The notes under the pieces were generated by a model that was given only the letters and a program-made list of their open reading frames with translations, did no database searches and had not been told where the DNA came from. Below are positions 16,667-25,110 of a stretch of DNA of 64,000 bases, piece by piece. Both the position numbers and the translations under genes were made by a program. The number at the start of each line of letters is the position of its first letter. Positions within the stretch are counted from its first letter, which is position 1. The DNA is from JAGVPT01 sp963827085 (GTDB taxonomy: Bacteria > Bacteroidota > Ignavibacteria > UBA10030 > UBA8401), in NCBI GenBank assembly GCA_963827085.1, contig CAWGZY010000001.1, forward strand, positions 474,300 through 538,299, given 5' to 3'.

Positions 16667-17224
16667 TTAGAACTTTACCTCAACATCTTGTTTATCGATT
16701 TCAGTTGCTTTGAACAATTCTCCAGGCGTGTAATTCAATAGTTTTGCGATAAATACATCAGGGAGTTGCACGATGCGAGTATTAAAAGTGTAGACAGAGT
16801 CGTTATAGAATTCTCGTCTATCGGCAATTTCGCTTTCAATTTGAGTAATTCGACTTTGGAACTGAGCAAACATTTCATTGGCTTTCAGCTGTGGATAGCT
16901 TTCAGCGACAGCGAACAACGACTTCAAGGTCGACGACATCATATTATCTGCGTTTGCTTTCTCGGGGATAGATCGTGCACTGGCATAGGCCGATCGGGCT
17001 TCGGTGACCTTTATTTGCACCTCTTTCTCAAAGGTCATGTAACCTTTGAGAGACTCTAAGAGCTTTGTTAATTCGTCATGCCGTTGTTTTAATAGTACAT
17101 CGATGTTACTCCAAGCTTTTGCGATGCTATTTTTTAGAGAGACAAGATTATTGTAGAGAGAAACAGCATATCCGATAATAATGATGGTGAACAACAATAA
17201 GACTGCCATGGGTAGAAAAAACAT
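16667..17224 (-). CDS. lemA: LemA-family membrane protein
   Basis: 185 residues. One N-terminal membrane helix (~5-25) is followed by the LemA bundle: YNNLVSLKNSIAKAWSNIDV, LLKQRHDELTKLLESLKGYM, ARSIPEKANA, FAVAESYPQLKANEMFAQFQ and YNDSVYTFNTRIVQLPDVFI. LemA proteins are anchored helical bundles of unknown biochemical role. It lies 11 bases downstream of the GIDE gene in the same cassette, and LemA next to GIDE is a pairing met in many bacteria. Its downstream attC has lost half, so the unit may no longer be mobile. Confidence 0.88.
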   Translation of the reverse strand: MFFLPMAVLLLFTIIIIGYAVSLYNNLVSLKNSIAKAWSNIDVLLKQRHDELTKLLESLKGYMTFEKEVQIKVTEARSAYASARSIPEKANADNMMSSTLKSLFAVAESYPQLKANEMFAQFQSRITQIESEIADRREFYNDSVYTFNTRIVQLPDVFIAKLLNYTPGELFKATEIDKQDVEVKF

Positions 17225-17235
17225 CGTAAGTCCTC

Positions 17236-18219
17236 CTATAATAAGTCAGACAATTGAAGTATTTCAAAAAGACCGATAATGAACAGGATTCCCCCATAAG
17301 AGAGGGCACCCAGCATTTGCCATTTTAGAGCTTCATTAAGCTGGCGTTTGCTGCTATCTGAAATAATGAATTTAGAATTGTCATTCGTCTTCTGAATGAC
17401 CTTGTGAATTGAAGGGTCCTCACGGACGGCAAGCGTCCCTAATATGCAGATACTTTCACCAGGACTTAGGAAGGACTCCCTATATCGTCTATCGCCGACT
17501 ACGGCCAAAAGCATCTGATTGTTATTATCTTCACCTTCTGTACCCAAGAAACCAGATTTCATTTGAGGGATCATGAATTCGGCATTACTAGGATCAATGA
17601 GAATCTGTCCGGTTTCATCCTTTGCCCAAAACGGCAATCTGTGACTATCCCTTGAAATTGTTACCCATTCATACTCGGGGTCGGAGCTTAAGCGTGAACG
17701 CACACGATATTCCTCCAATTCACTCCGATAGTAGACGCATTCGGATTTTGAATAAGGGGTCGTCAATACGTGTTCCGGAAGAACCTTGCCTTGAATTTCG
17801 ACAAGACCAATTGCCGCTGATCGAATTTTAGAATGAGGGACATTTCGGGCGAGGAGGAATTCAGACATTTTAGCAAAGCCAAGCAGTAAAAGGATTAACC
17901 CTATGAAGACAAATGCGAACGAAAAGAAAGCTACCCTGATCTTTGGATCGACAAGAGTTGACCGATGACGTCGACCTGAAAGGAGGTCAATGACGCTGCC
18001 AAGGTAGCCGTTGTTATCATACAAAACAAGAAATAGGAGGAGCAGGAGAGCAACAAAGAAAATGGCGAACTTGGAAAGTGAATCAACTTGATCATCGAAT
18101 TGATCTTGCCAGATGCTGTCCTTGAGCGAGTATCTGTACGCGACCCAGGAGCCGACTAAGGTTAGAAATAAACATATTAAATATCTGGTTGAAATATCCA
18201 TACGAATACCGAATGTCAT
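17236..18219 (-). CDS. GIDE-domain (MUL1-like E3-ligase-fold) membrane protein
   Basis: 327 residues. Three N-terminal hydrophobic segments (~8-25, 45-62, 93-115) precede a soluble GIDE/BAM-type region: RSAAIGLVEIQGKVLPEHVL, SECVYYRSELEEYR, FWAKDETGQILIDPSNAEFM and ESICILGTLAVRED, then a last membrane helix (~303-322). In eukaryotes the related MUL1/GIDE region sits beside the membrane next to a RING; no RING is present here. Its TAG stop overlaps the AGGAGG ribosome site of lemA. An alternative ATG at 18201 is possible. Confidence 0.75.
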   Translation of the reverse strand: MTFGIRMDISTRYLICLFLTLVGSWVAYRYSLKDSIWQDQFDDQVDSLSKFAIFFVALLLLLFLVLYDNNGYLGSVIDLLSGRRHRSTLVDPKIRVAFFSFAFVFIGLILLLLGFAKMSEFLLARNVPHSKIRSAAIGLVEIQGKVLPEHVLTTPYSKSECVYYRSELEEYRVRSRLSSDPEYEWVTISRDSHRLPFWAKDETGQILIDPSNAEFMIPQMKSGFLGTEGEDNNNQMLLAVVGDRRYRESFLSPGESICILGTLAVREDPSIHKVIQKTNDNSKFIISDSSKRQLNEALKWQMLGALSYGGILFIIGLFEILQLSDLL

Positions 18220-18256
18220 GTTTCTAAATTAGTAGAGTGTCTTTTCCAAAAACGCT

Positions 18257-18408
18257 GGCTAACGGACCGGAGCTAAGCTGCGGCGGCGAAGCGCCGCAGC
18301 GACGGTAGCCAGTCCGCGCGTGGCAAGTTATGTCCAATAGTAGCTGGCTGTTTCGCGCGTGTTAACTCATCGACTGCTATTTCCGTCAGCTTGAGCGACT
18401 GGTTAGGC
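18257..18408 (-). repeat. attC, type I
   Basis: Cores GGCTAAC/GTTAGGC. Confidence 0.93.
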
Positions 18409-18414
18409 AAACTT

Positions 18415-19332
18415 TTACTTTAATAAGGTTAATTTTATTGTCTGAGGAGAATAGTCTGATAATAAAGTGCAAAAGTAGATTCCACTTGCTTGGGAAGTTG
18501 CATTCCAATGAATGTAGTGATATCCGGCCTCCAAATACGAATCAACTAGTTTTACCACAAAGCGTCCAAGGATGTCAGAGATATTTAGTACAACATGAGA
18601 TCTATAAGGCAACCGGAATGAAATGGTTGTCATAGGATTGAAAGGATTCGGGTAATTTTGCATGATAGCAAATGTGTTCGGTGTAGCACTAGGTCGATTG
18701 TTCACACCTGTTGTCATCGATAAGAGAGATGCTTTCCATTCGTAGTAGTAGAGCGTGTTCGGCCCTTTATCTATGATAGACTGAGCGTATGCCAGTCCGA
18801 TATCTTTGCGAAAAACAAGCGAATCGCTATAAACGGCTACTAAGAAGATGTTATCCTTGATAACCATCAAGGAGCTATCTTGACCGAAACGAAGGATTGG
18901 AGTAGCAGATGTTACATTGCCAAAGCTCGTCCATCGTACAGGGAAAGTAAAAATTTCATAATAAGACTGACTTTGAATAGTATGGAATTGATCCAGAGAC
19001 TCTTGAAGTTGAAAAGTTGGGTGAGCATTCAGCAAAAATGAAGTATCGGTATTTGGATTATAGTTCTGAATTCTTCTCATGATGCTATCAATCTCTTGCA
19101 CGGTCCATGTTCGCGCTGATTGCTGTGATGATGAATCTATGATTTCGTATTGCACGATGCCCGAATCAGAAGTTGTTCGAATGGGGAAGAGACTATCGTA
19201 TCGCTTCTCGATTGATTGGTATGCGTATTGCCAGTGATTCCCGATGTTGAGCGGGAAAAAGTCTTCAAGTGGTTGCGAAAAGGAGAGATGGGGAAGGATT
19301 CCCGTCAGAAGAATCATCGGTATTGTTTTCAT
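18415..19332 (-). CDS. Secreted protein with T9SS sorting domain
   Basis: About 305 residues from the ATG at 19332; the frame is open further upstream only because it runs through the preceding attC. Signal peptide to HLSFSQ, then DFFPLNIGNHWQYAYQSIE, a start common to secreted proteins of this host group. A C-terminal ~80-residue type IX sorting domain contains MQNYPNPFNPMTTISFRL, LGRFVVKLVDSYLEAGYHYI and the terminal TIKLTLLK. The body function is unknown. Confidence 0.78.
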   Translation of the reverse strand: MKTIPMILLTGILPHLSFSQPLEDFFPLNIGNHWQYAYQSIEKRYDSLFPIRTTSDSGIVQYEIIDSSSQQSARTWTVQEIDSIMRRIQNYNPNTDTSFLLNAHPTFQLQESLDQFHTIQSQSYYEIFTFPVRWTSFGNVTSATPILRFGQDSSLMVIKDNIFLVAVYSDSLVFRKDIGLAYAQSIIDKGPNTLYYYEWKASLLSMTTGVNNRPSATPNTFAIMQNYPNPFNPMTTISFRLPYRSHVVLNISDILGRFVVKLVDSYLEAGYHYIHWNATSQASGIYFCTLLSDYSPQTIKLTLLK

Positions 19333-19365
19333 AACATCTCGGCTGCTTGATTGGAGAAAAAGTTT

Positions 19366-19517
19366 GCTTAACGGACCGAAGCTAAGCTGCGGCGGCGAAG
19401 CGCCGCAGCGACGGTAGCCAGTCCGCGCGTGGCAAGTCATGTCCAATAGTAGCTGGCTGTTTCGCGCGTGTTAAATCATCGACTGCTATTTCCGTCAGCT
19501 TGAGCGACTGGTTAGGG
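19366..19517 (-). repeat. attC, type I
   Basis: Cores GCTTAAC/GTTAGGG; GGACCGAAGC variant in the left arm. Confidence 0.92.
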
Positions 19518-19563
19518 CGCAGTTTTTGTAAAGTTTGTTGAGACATTAAGAATCAATTAAATT

Positions 19564-20214
19564 TTAATTATACGTTGCATTAAAAACGACAAAGAATTTG
19601 GTAGTAGATATTGTCGCCGAATAGCCGGGATAATTTGGATCACTTTGATCGTCCGCGGATAGATAGGCAAATCCGACCGCAACTCCAAGTCCCCAATCAC
19701 TTGATACCCACCATTCCTTGCCTGCTTTTAGTTGTAGTCCCAATCCACTTTGTGAAGTTGACGACGTGTTATTAACTTGGAGAGCAAATTTTGCTATTCC
19801 AATCGTTGCATTGATAAACGTGTTCGATGGCATGAAATATTTTGTTATTCCGACACCGTACATCTCATCACTGGCCATGACGGTAGATGTTGTGTTGGCA
19901 GCATTTTCATCTATTGTGATAGTTGGACTGGAAATTGCTCTACTGATTAAATCAAAAGAAAGGATCAAATTTTGTTGCTCTGAAATAACGCCGCCAATTT
20001 TGAAATCAAATTGAAAACCACCGCCAGCAAATTCCATCGTGTTAAATGGAGCGTTGGTTGCGTTTAATGTGATAGAACCAACGGCTGGGCCACCACTTAA
20101 CGATAAATAAAATCCATCATGCATATGGAATCCCGGTGGAACATTTTGCTCTGCCATCGTTTGTGCAAGTCCAAGTGACGATACGGCTAATAATAAGACT
20201 GCTATGATTTTCAT
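19564..20214 (-). CDS. Outer-membrane beta-barrel protein
   Basis: 216 residues from the ATG at 20214 (signal peptide MKIIAVLLLAVSSLGLAQ). Strand-turn-strand pattern with GFYLSLSGGPAVG, FQFDFKIGGVI, LILSFDLISRAI, EMYGVGITKYFMP, KEWWVSSDWGLGVAVGFAYL and a C-terminal aromatic strand TTKFFVVFNATYN. A porin-like or structural role is likely. No attC separates this gene from the response regulator on its high side; that flank has been rearranged by IS481. Confidence 0.7.
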   Translation of the reverse strand: MKIIAVLLLAVSSLGLAQTMAEQNVPPGFHMHDGFYLSLSGGPAVGSITLNATNAPFNTMEFAGGGFQFDFKIGGVISEQQNLILSFDLISRAISSPTITIDENAANTTSTVMASDEMYGVGITKYFMPSNTFINATIGIAKFALQVNNTSSTSQSGLGLQLKAGKEWWVSSDWGLGVAVGFAYLSADDQSDPNYPGYSATISTTKFFVVFNATYN

Positions 20215-20647
20215 TTTGATTTTCCTGTAGAATATTGAAGCTAAATATAAATGACTGCATGTTGTAGGTGTGCGCTGGAGCTTAAGATGATAGGATGCAC
20301 CCCGCGTGATCTGATATGAGTGGAGGGATTGTCTGGTAGGCTTGAGACCACCCCTTCGTGGAATCTCTAACGCAAAGTTATCGCAATTCGGATACAATTG
20401 CAATAGCCCAGATGGTGAGTTTGGGGCTTTTGCGTTATAGCTGCCCTCCTTGAAAAGGGTAATTCAAGAATCAAAGTACACCTTGTTAATGATAAAGAAT
20501 ACGATTACAATAGTGATTGAGCGTATGTGATTCACACCACGCAAATTCTATATATCCTTCACTACCTTCTAAATATCCTGGAATAAATTATATTGCCTTA
20601 CCGTCGCGAAGCGATAATAGTAAGATCAACGACAAACGAAGGACATT
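20215..20647. other. Gene-free interval between barrel gene and response regulator
   Basis: No attC and no convincing small gene. It must hold the promoters of both divergent neighbours. AAGGA lies before the regulator's ATG. Marks a junction between array DNA and non-cassette DNA. Confidence 0.45.
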
Positions 20648-21046
20648 ATGACAAACGTTCGCGAGCAGTACAAAATATTAATCGTTGATGATGACAAAAC
20701 CTTTCTCAAACTCCTTTCTTCAGCCCTGAATTCAAAGGACGATAATTTCGTTGTTGAAGCTGCACGATCCGGTAAAGAATGTCTGCAAAAGGTAAAACGG
20801 TTTAAACCAAATCTGGTTCTTTTGGATATCGGGATGAACGGCATGAACGGACTCGTGACGCTCCGTTTTATCAAATCGATTGATGCGTCAACTCTTGTTT
20901 ATATTCTCTCCGGCCTCTCAATTGAATACATCCAGGATGGCGTCGGGATGGTACCGGCAGATGGGTATTTTACGAAAACACAATTTGTCGCTCTCCTGTC
21001 AGGTGATCAGTCCTTTGATATAATTCTGAAAACAGGAAGGATATAA
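20648..21046 (+). CDS. Single-domain response regulator
   Basis: 132 residues, a receiver (REC) domain only. Acidic pocket DDD at 14-16 in ILIVDDDK, phospho-acceptor Asp60 in LVLLDIGMNG, switch Ser89 in YILSGLS and Lys110 in YFTKTQF are all present, so it should be phosphorylatable. There is no output domain and no kinase nearby. It is on the + strand, against the array, lacks an attC of its own, and ends 2 bases before an IS481-type element, so it was probably brought in with the rearrangement. Confidence 0.88.
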   Translation: MTNVREQYKILIVDDDKTFLKLLSSALNSKDDNFVVEAARSGKECLQKVKRFKPNLVLLDIGMNGMNGLVTLRFIKSIDASTLVYILSGLSIEYIQDGVGMVPADGYFTKTQFVALLSGDQSFDIILKTGRI

Positions 21047-21048
21047 AC

Positions 21049-22207
21049 TGTATTAGTTAGAATATCATCTGACACATTATTAAATTAACAGGACACAGGA
21101 GATGTCAGATGACCCAAGATCAGAAGATCATAAAGAACAAATTAGGGCTGTTGAACCTGGCCCAGGCCCTCGGAAGCGTCTCCGATGCGTGTAAAATATT
21201 CGGATATTCTCGGGACAGCTTTTATCGGTTCAAAGAACTGTATGAATCCGGAGGAGAACAAGCCCTCCAGGAGATCTCGCGGCGTAAGCCGAACCTGAAA
21301 AACCGGATAGAATCAGATATTGAGCCGGCTGTTCTGGAGTATGCCATCGAACAGCCGGCCCATGGTCAAGTTCGAGTATCAAACGAACTCAGGAAACGTG
21401 CAGTGAGCGTCTGTCCAGCGACGATCTGCAATATCTGGAAACGCAACAATCTTGAGACATTCAAGAAGCGTCTGGCTGCCTTAGAAGTCAAAATGGCTCA
21501 GGAAAACTTGATCCTGACCGAGGACCGACTCAAAGCTTTAGAGCGCAAGAAAGAAGAACAAGAAGCCCATGGTGAGATTGAAACTGAACACCCGGGCTAT
21601 CTTGGCGCTCAAGACACCTATTACGTCGGCACAATCAAAGGCATAGGCCGGATCTATCAGCAAACGTTCATCGATACCTATTCCAAGGTGGCCTTCGCAA
21701 AGCTCTATGATCGGAAGAACGCTCTGGTCGCAGCAGAAATGCTCAACGATCGCGTCGTGCCGTTCTTTGAAGAACATCAGATCCCGTTGCTTCGCGTCTT
21801 AACAGACCGTGGCACAGAGTTCTGTGGAGCGCCGGAAACACACGAATACCAGCTCTATCTGGCCCTTGAGGATATTGATCACTCACGGACAAAAGTACGT
21901 CATCCTCAGAGCAACGGTATCTGTGAACGATTCCACAAGACAATCCAGCAGGAGTTTTATCAAACGGCATTCAGGAAGAAGATCTACTCGACCCTGGAGC
22001 AGCTTCAGAGTGATCTTGATACCTGGATAAATTATTACAACGCCGAAAGACCTCATTCTGGAAAAATGTGTTGTGGTCGAACTCCGTTGCAGACGTTTTA
22101 TGAATCACTGGATATGGCAAAGAACAAAATGCTCGATAGCTTACACTCGGCTGACATCACCGCAGCCGCCTAAATAAAAAATGTCAGATGATGTCTTGAC
22201 GTGTACA
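21049..22207 (+). mobile_element. IS481-type insertion sequence
   Basis: 1159 bp with imperfect ends: TGTATTAGTTAGAATATCAT on the left and, reversed, TGTACACGTCAAGACATCAT on the right, both leading into CATCTGACA. Encodes one transposase. The right end abuts the second half of an attC whose first half is gone. Confidence 0.85.
21109..22173 (+). CDS. IS481-family DDE transposase
   Basis: 354 residues. N-terminal helix-turn-helix (LNLAQALGSVSDACKIFGYS, RDSFYRFKELYESGGE), a second HTH (YAIEQPAHGQVRVSNELRKR), then an rve core with catalytic residues in DTYYVGTIKGIG (~169), LRVLTDRGTEFCG (~231) and SNGICERFHKTIQQEFY (~272). Complete and apparently active; starts with an ATG inside the CAGATGACC end motif. 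Confidence 0.9.
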   Translation: MTQDQKIIKNKLGLLNLAQALGSVSDACKIFGYSRDSFYRFKELYESGGEQALQEISRRKPNLKNRIESDIEPAVLEYAIEQPAHGQVRVSNELRKRAVSVCPATICNIWKRNNLETFKKRLAALEVKMAQENLILTEDRLKALERKKEEQEAHGEIETEHPGYLGAQDTYYVGTIKGIGRIYQQTFIDTYSKVAFAKLYDRKNALVAAEMLNDRVVPFFEEHQIPLLRVLTDRGTEFCGAPETHEYQLYLALEDIDHSRTKVRHPQSNGICERFHKTIQQEFYQTAFRKKIYSTLEQLQSDLDTWINYYNAERPHSGKMCCGRTPLQTFYESLDMAKNKMLDSLHSADITAAA

Positions 22208-22256
22208 TATTAAATCACCAACGGCTGGTTCCGTCAGCTTGAGCGACTGGTTAGGT
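22208..22256 (-). repeat. attC remnant cut by IS481
   Basis: Only TATTAAATCACCAACGGCTGG and the right arm to core GTTAGGT remain. Confidence 0.82.
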
Positions 22257-22508
22257 GGCAAAGTCAGTTGGTTAACCTGCATGTAGCTTCGCACTAAGAA
22301 TGCTTCGTTTTTGATTTTGCTTATAAACATAGCTCCCAACTATGATTGCCTGGTAAGTTTCCCGTACGAGATCTTACCATTTTCTTGCTACGATTGCAAT
22401 TAGAATATCCAACTCCTGATAGACTCCATCTTTTAAAAACCAGATTGATAGACACAACTTGAAAGATCGAAACTATTTCTCTCTTTGCGAACCTAAGTTT
22501 TTTTTGCC
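22257..22508 (-). other. ORF-less cassette body, family A copy 1
   Basis: Starts GGCAAAGTCAGTTGGTTAAC, ends CTTTTTTTTGCC on the + strand. Central block is haplotype 1 (CGTACGAGAT). The candidate short frame seen in other copies is broken here by a TAA. Confidence 0.8.
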
Positions 22509-22660
22509 ACCTAACGAACCGGAGCTAAGCTGCGGCGGCGAAGCGCCGCAGCGACGGTAGCCAGTCCGCGCATGGCGAGTCATGTCCGATAGGATCTGGT
22601 TGTTTCGCGCGTGTTAAATCGCCGACGGCTATTTCCGTCAGCTTGAGCGACTGGTTAGGG
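22509..22660 (-). repeat. attC, type I
   Basis: Cores ACCTAAC/GTTAGGG. Confidence 0.93.
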
Positions 22661-22675
22661 TGCACACACGGGAAT

Positions 22676-22954
22676 TTAGCTGATAATTTCAACACGGAGT
22701 TTTTTCCCCAAAGCCTTTGCATATTTTTCCAATGTCGAGAGGCGAATATCCTCGGCATGATTTTCAATTCGAGAAATTGCGGATTTTTTTGTACGAAGCT
22801 GTTTGGCAACTGCTTCTTGTGTAACTCCAGCCTGTTCACGTGCATGTCTTAGCATTACACTGAACTCAAAAGCCTCATAATCAGCTTCGTAGTTTTTTGC
22901 AAAGCGCGCACTTTTGCTCTTTCGTTTTGCTATATACTTCTCCAAATCGCTCAT
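22676..22954 (-). CDS. higA: HigA-like HTH antitoxin
   Basis: 92 residues with an XRE-type helix-turn-helix: MLRHAREQAGVTQEAVAKQL, then RTKKSAISRIENHAED and LSTLEKYAKALGKKLRVEI. It neutralises the upstream RelE/HigB-like toxin and should bind the operon promoter. It overlaps the toxin gene by 4 bases; toxin-first order is the HigBA arrangement. Confidence 0.9.
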   Translation of the reverse strand: MSDLEKYIAKRKSKSARFAKNYEADYEAFEFSVMLRHAREQAGVTQEAVAKQLRTKKSAISRIENHAEDIRLSTLEKYAKALGKKLRVEIIS

Positions 22955-23304
22955 TTTATTGCTCTCCTTTGATAATAATCTTGCCTTCTTTGCTCTGCTA
23001 AAGCGATTTCTTGCTGTGGAGTCTTTTGAGATTTCTTTGCGAATCCGTTGGTAAGGACAACACGATTATCGGTATCCATGAAACCAAGAACCCGAAAAAT
23101 ATTCCCGCCAACTTGAACTCGTACTTCCCAAATGTGTTCTGTGCCAACAAGTTTCTTGAAATATTGTCCAGGGACAACCTGTAATTGCTCGACGAGTCGC
23201 ATTACCCAAGTTACTTTTCTTGCCTGTTGGTCGGTAAGCGAGTCGAGGAACTCTTCAACTGGTGATTTGCCGAAAGAGTTTTCGTAAAAGGTGATTGTTT
23301 TCAC
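22951..23304 (-). CDS. higB: HigB/RelE-superfamily toxin (Gp49-like)
   Basis: 117 residues from a GTG. KTITFYENSFGKSPVEEFLD, FKKLVGTEHIWEVRVQVGGN, IFRVLGFMDTDNRVVLTNGF and AKKSQKTPQQEIALAEQRRQ match the phage-Gp49-like HigB branch of RelE. It is a ribosome-dependent mRNA-cleaving toxin by family. A promoter-like TTGCAT-N17-TAACTT lies just upstream on the minus strand, so the cassette may not depend on integron transcription. Confidence 0.9.
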   Translation of the reverse strand: MKTITFYENSFGKSPVEEFLDSLTDQQARKVTWVMRLVEQLQVVPGQYFKKLVGTEHIWEVRVQVGGNIFRVLGFMDTDNRVVLTNGFAKKSQKTPQQEIALAEQRRQDYYQRRAIK

Positions 23305-23364
23305 TATACCAAGTTAACGTATATGTGAACAATATGCAAGTCTCTTATGGCAATAGGTTGTGCA

Positions 23365-23516
23365 CCCTAACGGACCGGAGCTAAGCTGCGGCGGCGAAGC
23401 GCCGCAGCGACGGACTCCAGTCCGCGCGTGGCGAGTCATGTCCGATAGTAGCTGTTTGTTTCGCGCGTGTTAAATCACCAACGGCTGGTTCCGTCAGCTT
23501 GAGCGACTGGTTAGGG
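23365..23516 (-). repeat. attC, type I
   Basis: Cores CCCTAAC/GTTAGGG. Confidence 0.93.
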
Positions 23517-23537
23517 CGCGGAATGATTGTCTCATAC

Positions 23538-24110
23538 TCAAATAACATGTGGCACCAATGCCGCCACACGTTTAGAATAAGACATATACGATTCGCCAAA
23601 CTCTGCACGCATCCATTTCTCTTCGAGTCTTAGTTTATGCCACAACACTGCGAAAACAAGAACTACCGCGAGTAGACCGCGCCACTTGCCAAGAGCTACT
23701 GCCGAGCCGAGAAATGCCAACAGAAGGCCGGTATAAATGGGGTGTCGTACAAGAGCATAAGGGCCACTTGTAATGAGTTGGTGATCTTCCTTGACTGTCA
23801 CGGCTTGACTCCAATTAGTTCCCAAGTGATGGCGTCCCCAGATAGAAAAGAGTAAACCACATAAGGTAATTGCACAGCCCATCCAAAAGCGCATGATTCC
23901 CAATGGAATAAAACGCTCATCGAGCAATGACAGTGGAATATTTGGAAACGCGAGAAGCACCACAGCAGAAACAATTGAAACAGATCGAATGAGTCTCGAT
24001 AGTGCAGACTCGCTGCGTTCTGTTGTTTTAACGTTTGTAGATTTCGCCCACCAATAGATCAAATAGGCGAACCACATTGCAGGAAAGAGATAGTCGTAGA
24101 TAATTGTCAT
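23538..24110 (-). CDS. ICMT-like (isoprenylcysteine carboxyl methyltransferase family) membrane protein
   Basis: 190 residues from the ATG at 24110; the longer frame is attC read-through. Five or so membrane helices and the family signature LITSGPYALVRHPIYTGLLL (~113-132) followed by LEEKWMRAEFGESYMSYSKR (~155-174), which forms the S-adenosylmethionine pocket in ICMT/PEMT-type methyltransferases. Bacterial members methylate small or lipid substrates that are mostly unknown. Confidence 0.82.
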   Translation of the reverse strand: MTIIYDYLFPAMWFAYLIYWWAKSTNVKTTERSESALSRLIRSVSIVSAVVLLAFPNIPLSLLDERFIPLGIMRFWMGCAITLCGLLFSIWGRHHLGTNWSQAVTVKEDHQLITSGPYALVRHPIYTGLLLAFLGSAVALGKWRGLLAVVLVFAVLWHKLRLEEKWMRAEFGESYMSYSKRVAALVPHVI

Positions 24111-24125
24111 ATGTAATTTCCCGCG

Positions 24126-24277
24126 CCCTAACGGACCGGAGCTAAGCTGCGGCGGCGAAGCGCCGCAGCGACGGTAGCCAGTCCGCGCGTGGCGAGTCAT
24201 GTCCAATAGTAGCTGGTTGTTTCGCGCGTGTTGAATCATCGACGGCTACTTCCGTCAGCTTGAGCGACTGGTTAGGT
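24126..24277 (-). repeat. attC, type I
   Basis: Cores CCCTAAC/GTTAGGT. Confidence 0.93.
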
Positions 24278-24288
24278 GCACAGCGGTC

Positions 24289-24333
24289 TTGCTTTATCAT
24301 GTAAATGATATTATATTGATACAAAAAAAGGAG
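24289..24333 (+). promoter_or_regulatory. Promoter, operator and ribosome site of the phd-relE cassette
   Basis: TTGCTT (24289-24294), 17-base spacer, TATATT (24312-24317). An inverted repeat ATCAT-GTAA-ATGAT (24296-24309) fills the spacer and is a likely autoregulation site. AAGGAG at 24328-24333 lies 7 bases before the ATG. Confidence 0.7.
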
Positions 24334-24340
24334 TTAAACA

Positions 24341-24613
24341 ATGCCAACAATCAGACCCATTTCTGATTTGAGAAACAAATCGAACGAAATTTCAAATTTC
24401 GTTCATAGTTCTAGTGAACCTATTTTTATTACCAAGAATGGTGAAGGTGATATGGTTGTTATGTCTATTGCTCATTATAGCCAACTGCAGAAAAAACTTG
24501 AACTCTATTCTAAGCTGGCAGTGGCTGAATCTCAGCGAGTTGCCGGAGATAAAGGGCGGCCGCTTGGTAAAATTATGAAAGACATTAGAAAGCAAATTCG
24601 TGCCAAAGCCTAA
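24341..24613 (+). CDS. Phd/YefM-family antitoxin
   Basis: 90 residues: IRPISDLRNKSNEISNFVHS, then SSEPIFITKNGEGDMVVMSI and AHYSQLQKKLELYSKLAVAE are the Phd_YefM fold, with a basic C-terminal tail that would wrap the toxin. One of the few genes against the array direction, with its own promoter. Overlaps the toxin gene by 14 bases. Confidence 0.9.
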   Translation: MPTIRPISDLRNKSNEISNFVHSSSEPIFITKNGEGDMVVMSIAHYSQLQKKLELYSKLAVAESQRVAGDKGRPLGKIMKDIRKQIRAKA

Positions 24614-24908
24614 ATATCGTGTTCGCTTATTAACTGCTGCCGAGCAAGATTTCAAAGAGATCATAGATTACATTTTAGCAGACAACGCTACGGCCGCACT
24701 TTCTATCGCTGATAAAATAGAAACCAATTTAGAGTACCTCGAAAACAATCCGCAATTGGGTCGCATTCCTAATGATGACGAACTACTTCGATTGGGCTAT
24801 CGTTATCTTGTTGTTTTAGATTATTTGATATTTTATAAAATCGAAGGTAGTACAATTTTTGTTTACCGCATCTTGCACGGTGCCCGCAATTACAAATCAT
24901 TACTTTGA
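24600..24908 (+). CDS. RelE/ParE-family toxin
   Basis: 102 residues from a GTG inside the antitoxin gene. YRVRLLTAAEQDFKEIIDYI, NLEYLENNPQLGRIP and YRYLVVLDYLIFYKIEGSTI are ParE/RelE hallmarks, ending RILHGARNYKSLL. Whether it cleaves mRNA or poisons gyrase cannot be told from sequence alone. Confidence 0.9.
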   Translation: MPKPKYRVRLLTAAEQDFKEIIDYILADNATAALSIADKIETNLEYLENNPQLGRIPNDDELLRLGYRYLVVLDYLIFYKIEGSTIFVYRILHGARNYKSLL

Positions 24909-24925
24909 CAATATTTCTTCTGTGC

Positions 24926-25078
24926 ACCTAACGGACCGGAGCTAAGCTGCGGCGGCGAAGCGCCGCAGCGACGGTTGCCAGTCCGCGCGAGCTAAGTCAT
25001 GTCCAACAAGTAACTGGTTGTTTCGCGCGAGCGAAATCGTCGACGGCTGGTTCCGTCAGCTTGAGCGACTGGTTAGGG
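24926..25078 (-). repeat. attC, type I
   Basis: Cores ACCTAAC/GTTAGGG. Centre variant GCGAGCTAAGTCATGTCCAA. Confidence 0.93.
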
Positions 25079-25110
25079 CGCAACGGATTGTCTATACTGA
25101 TCCGCAATGG

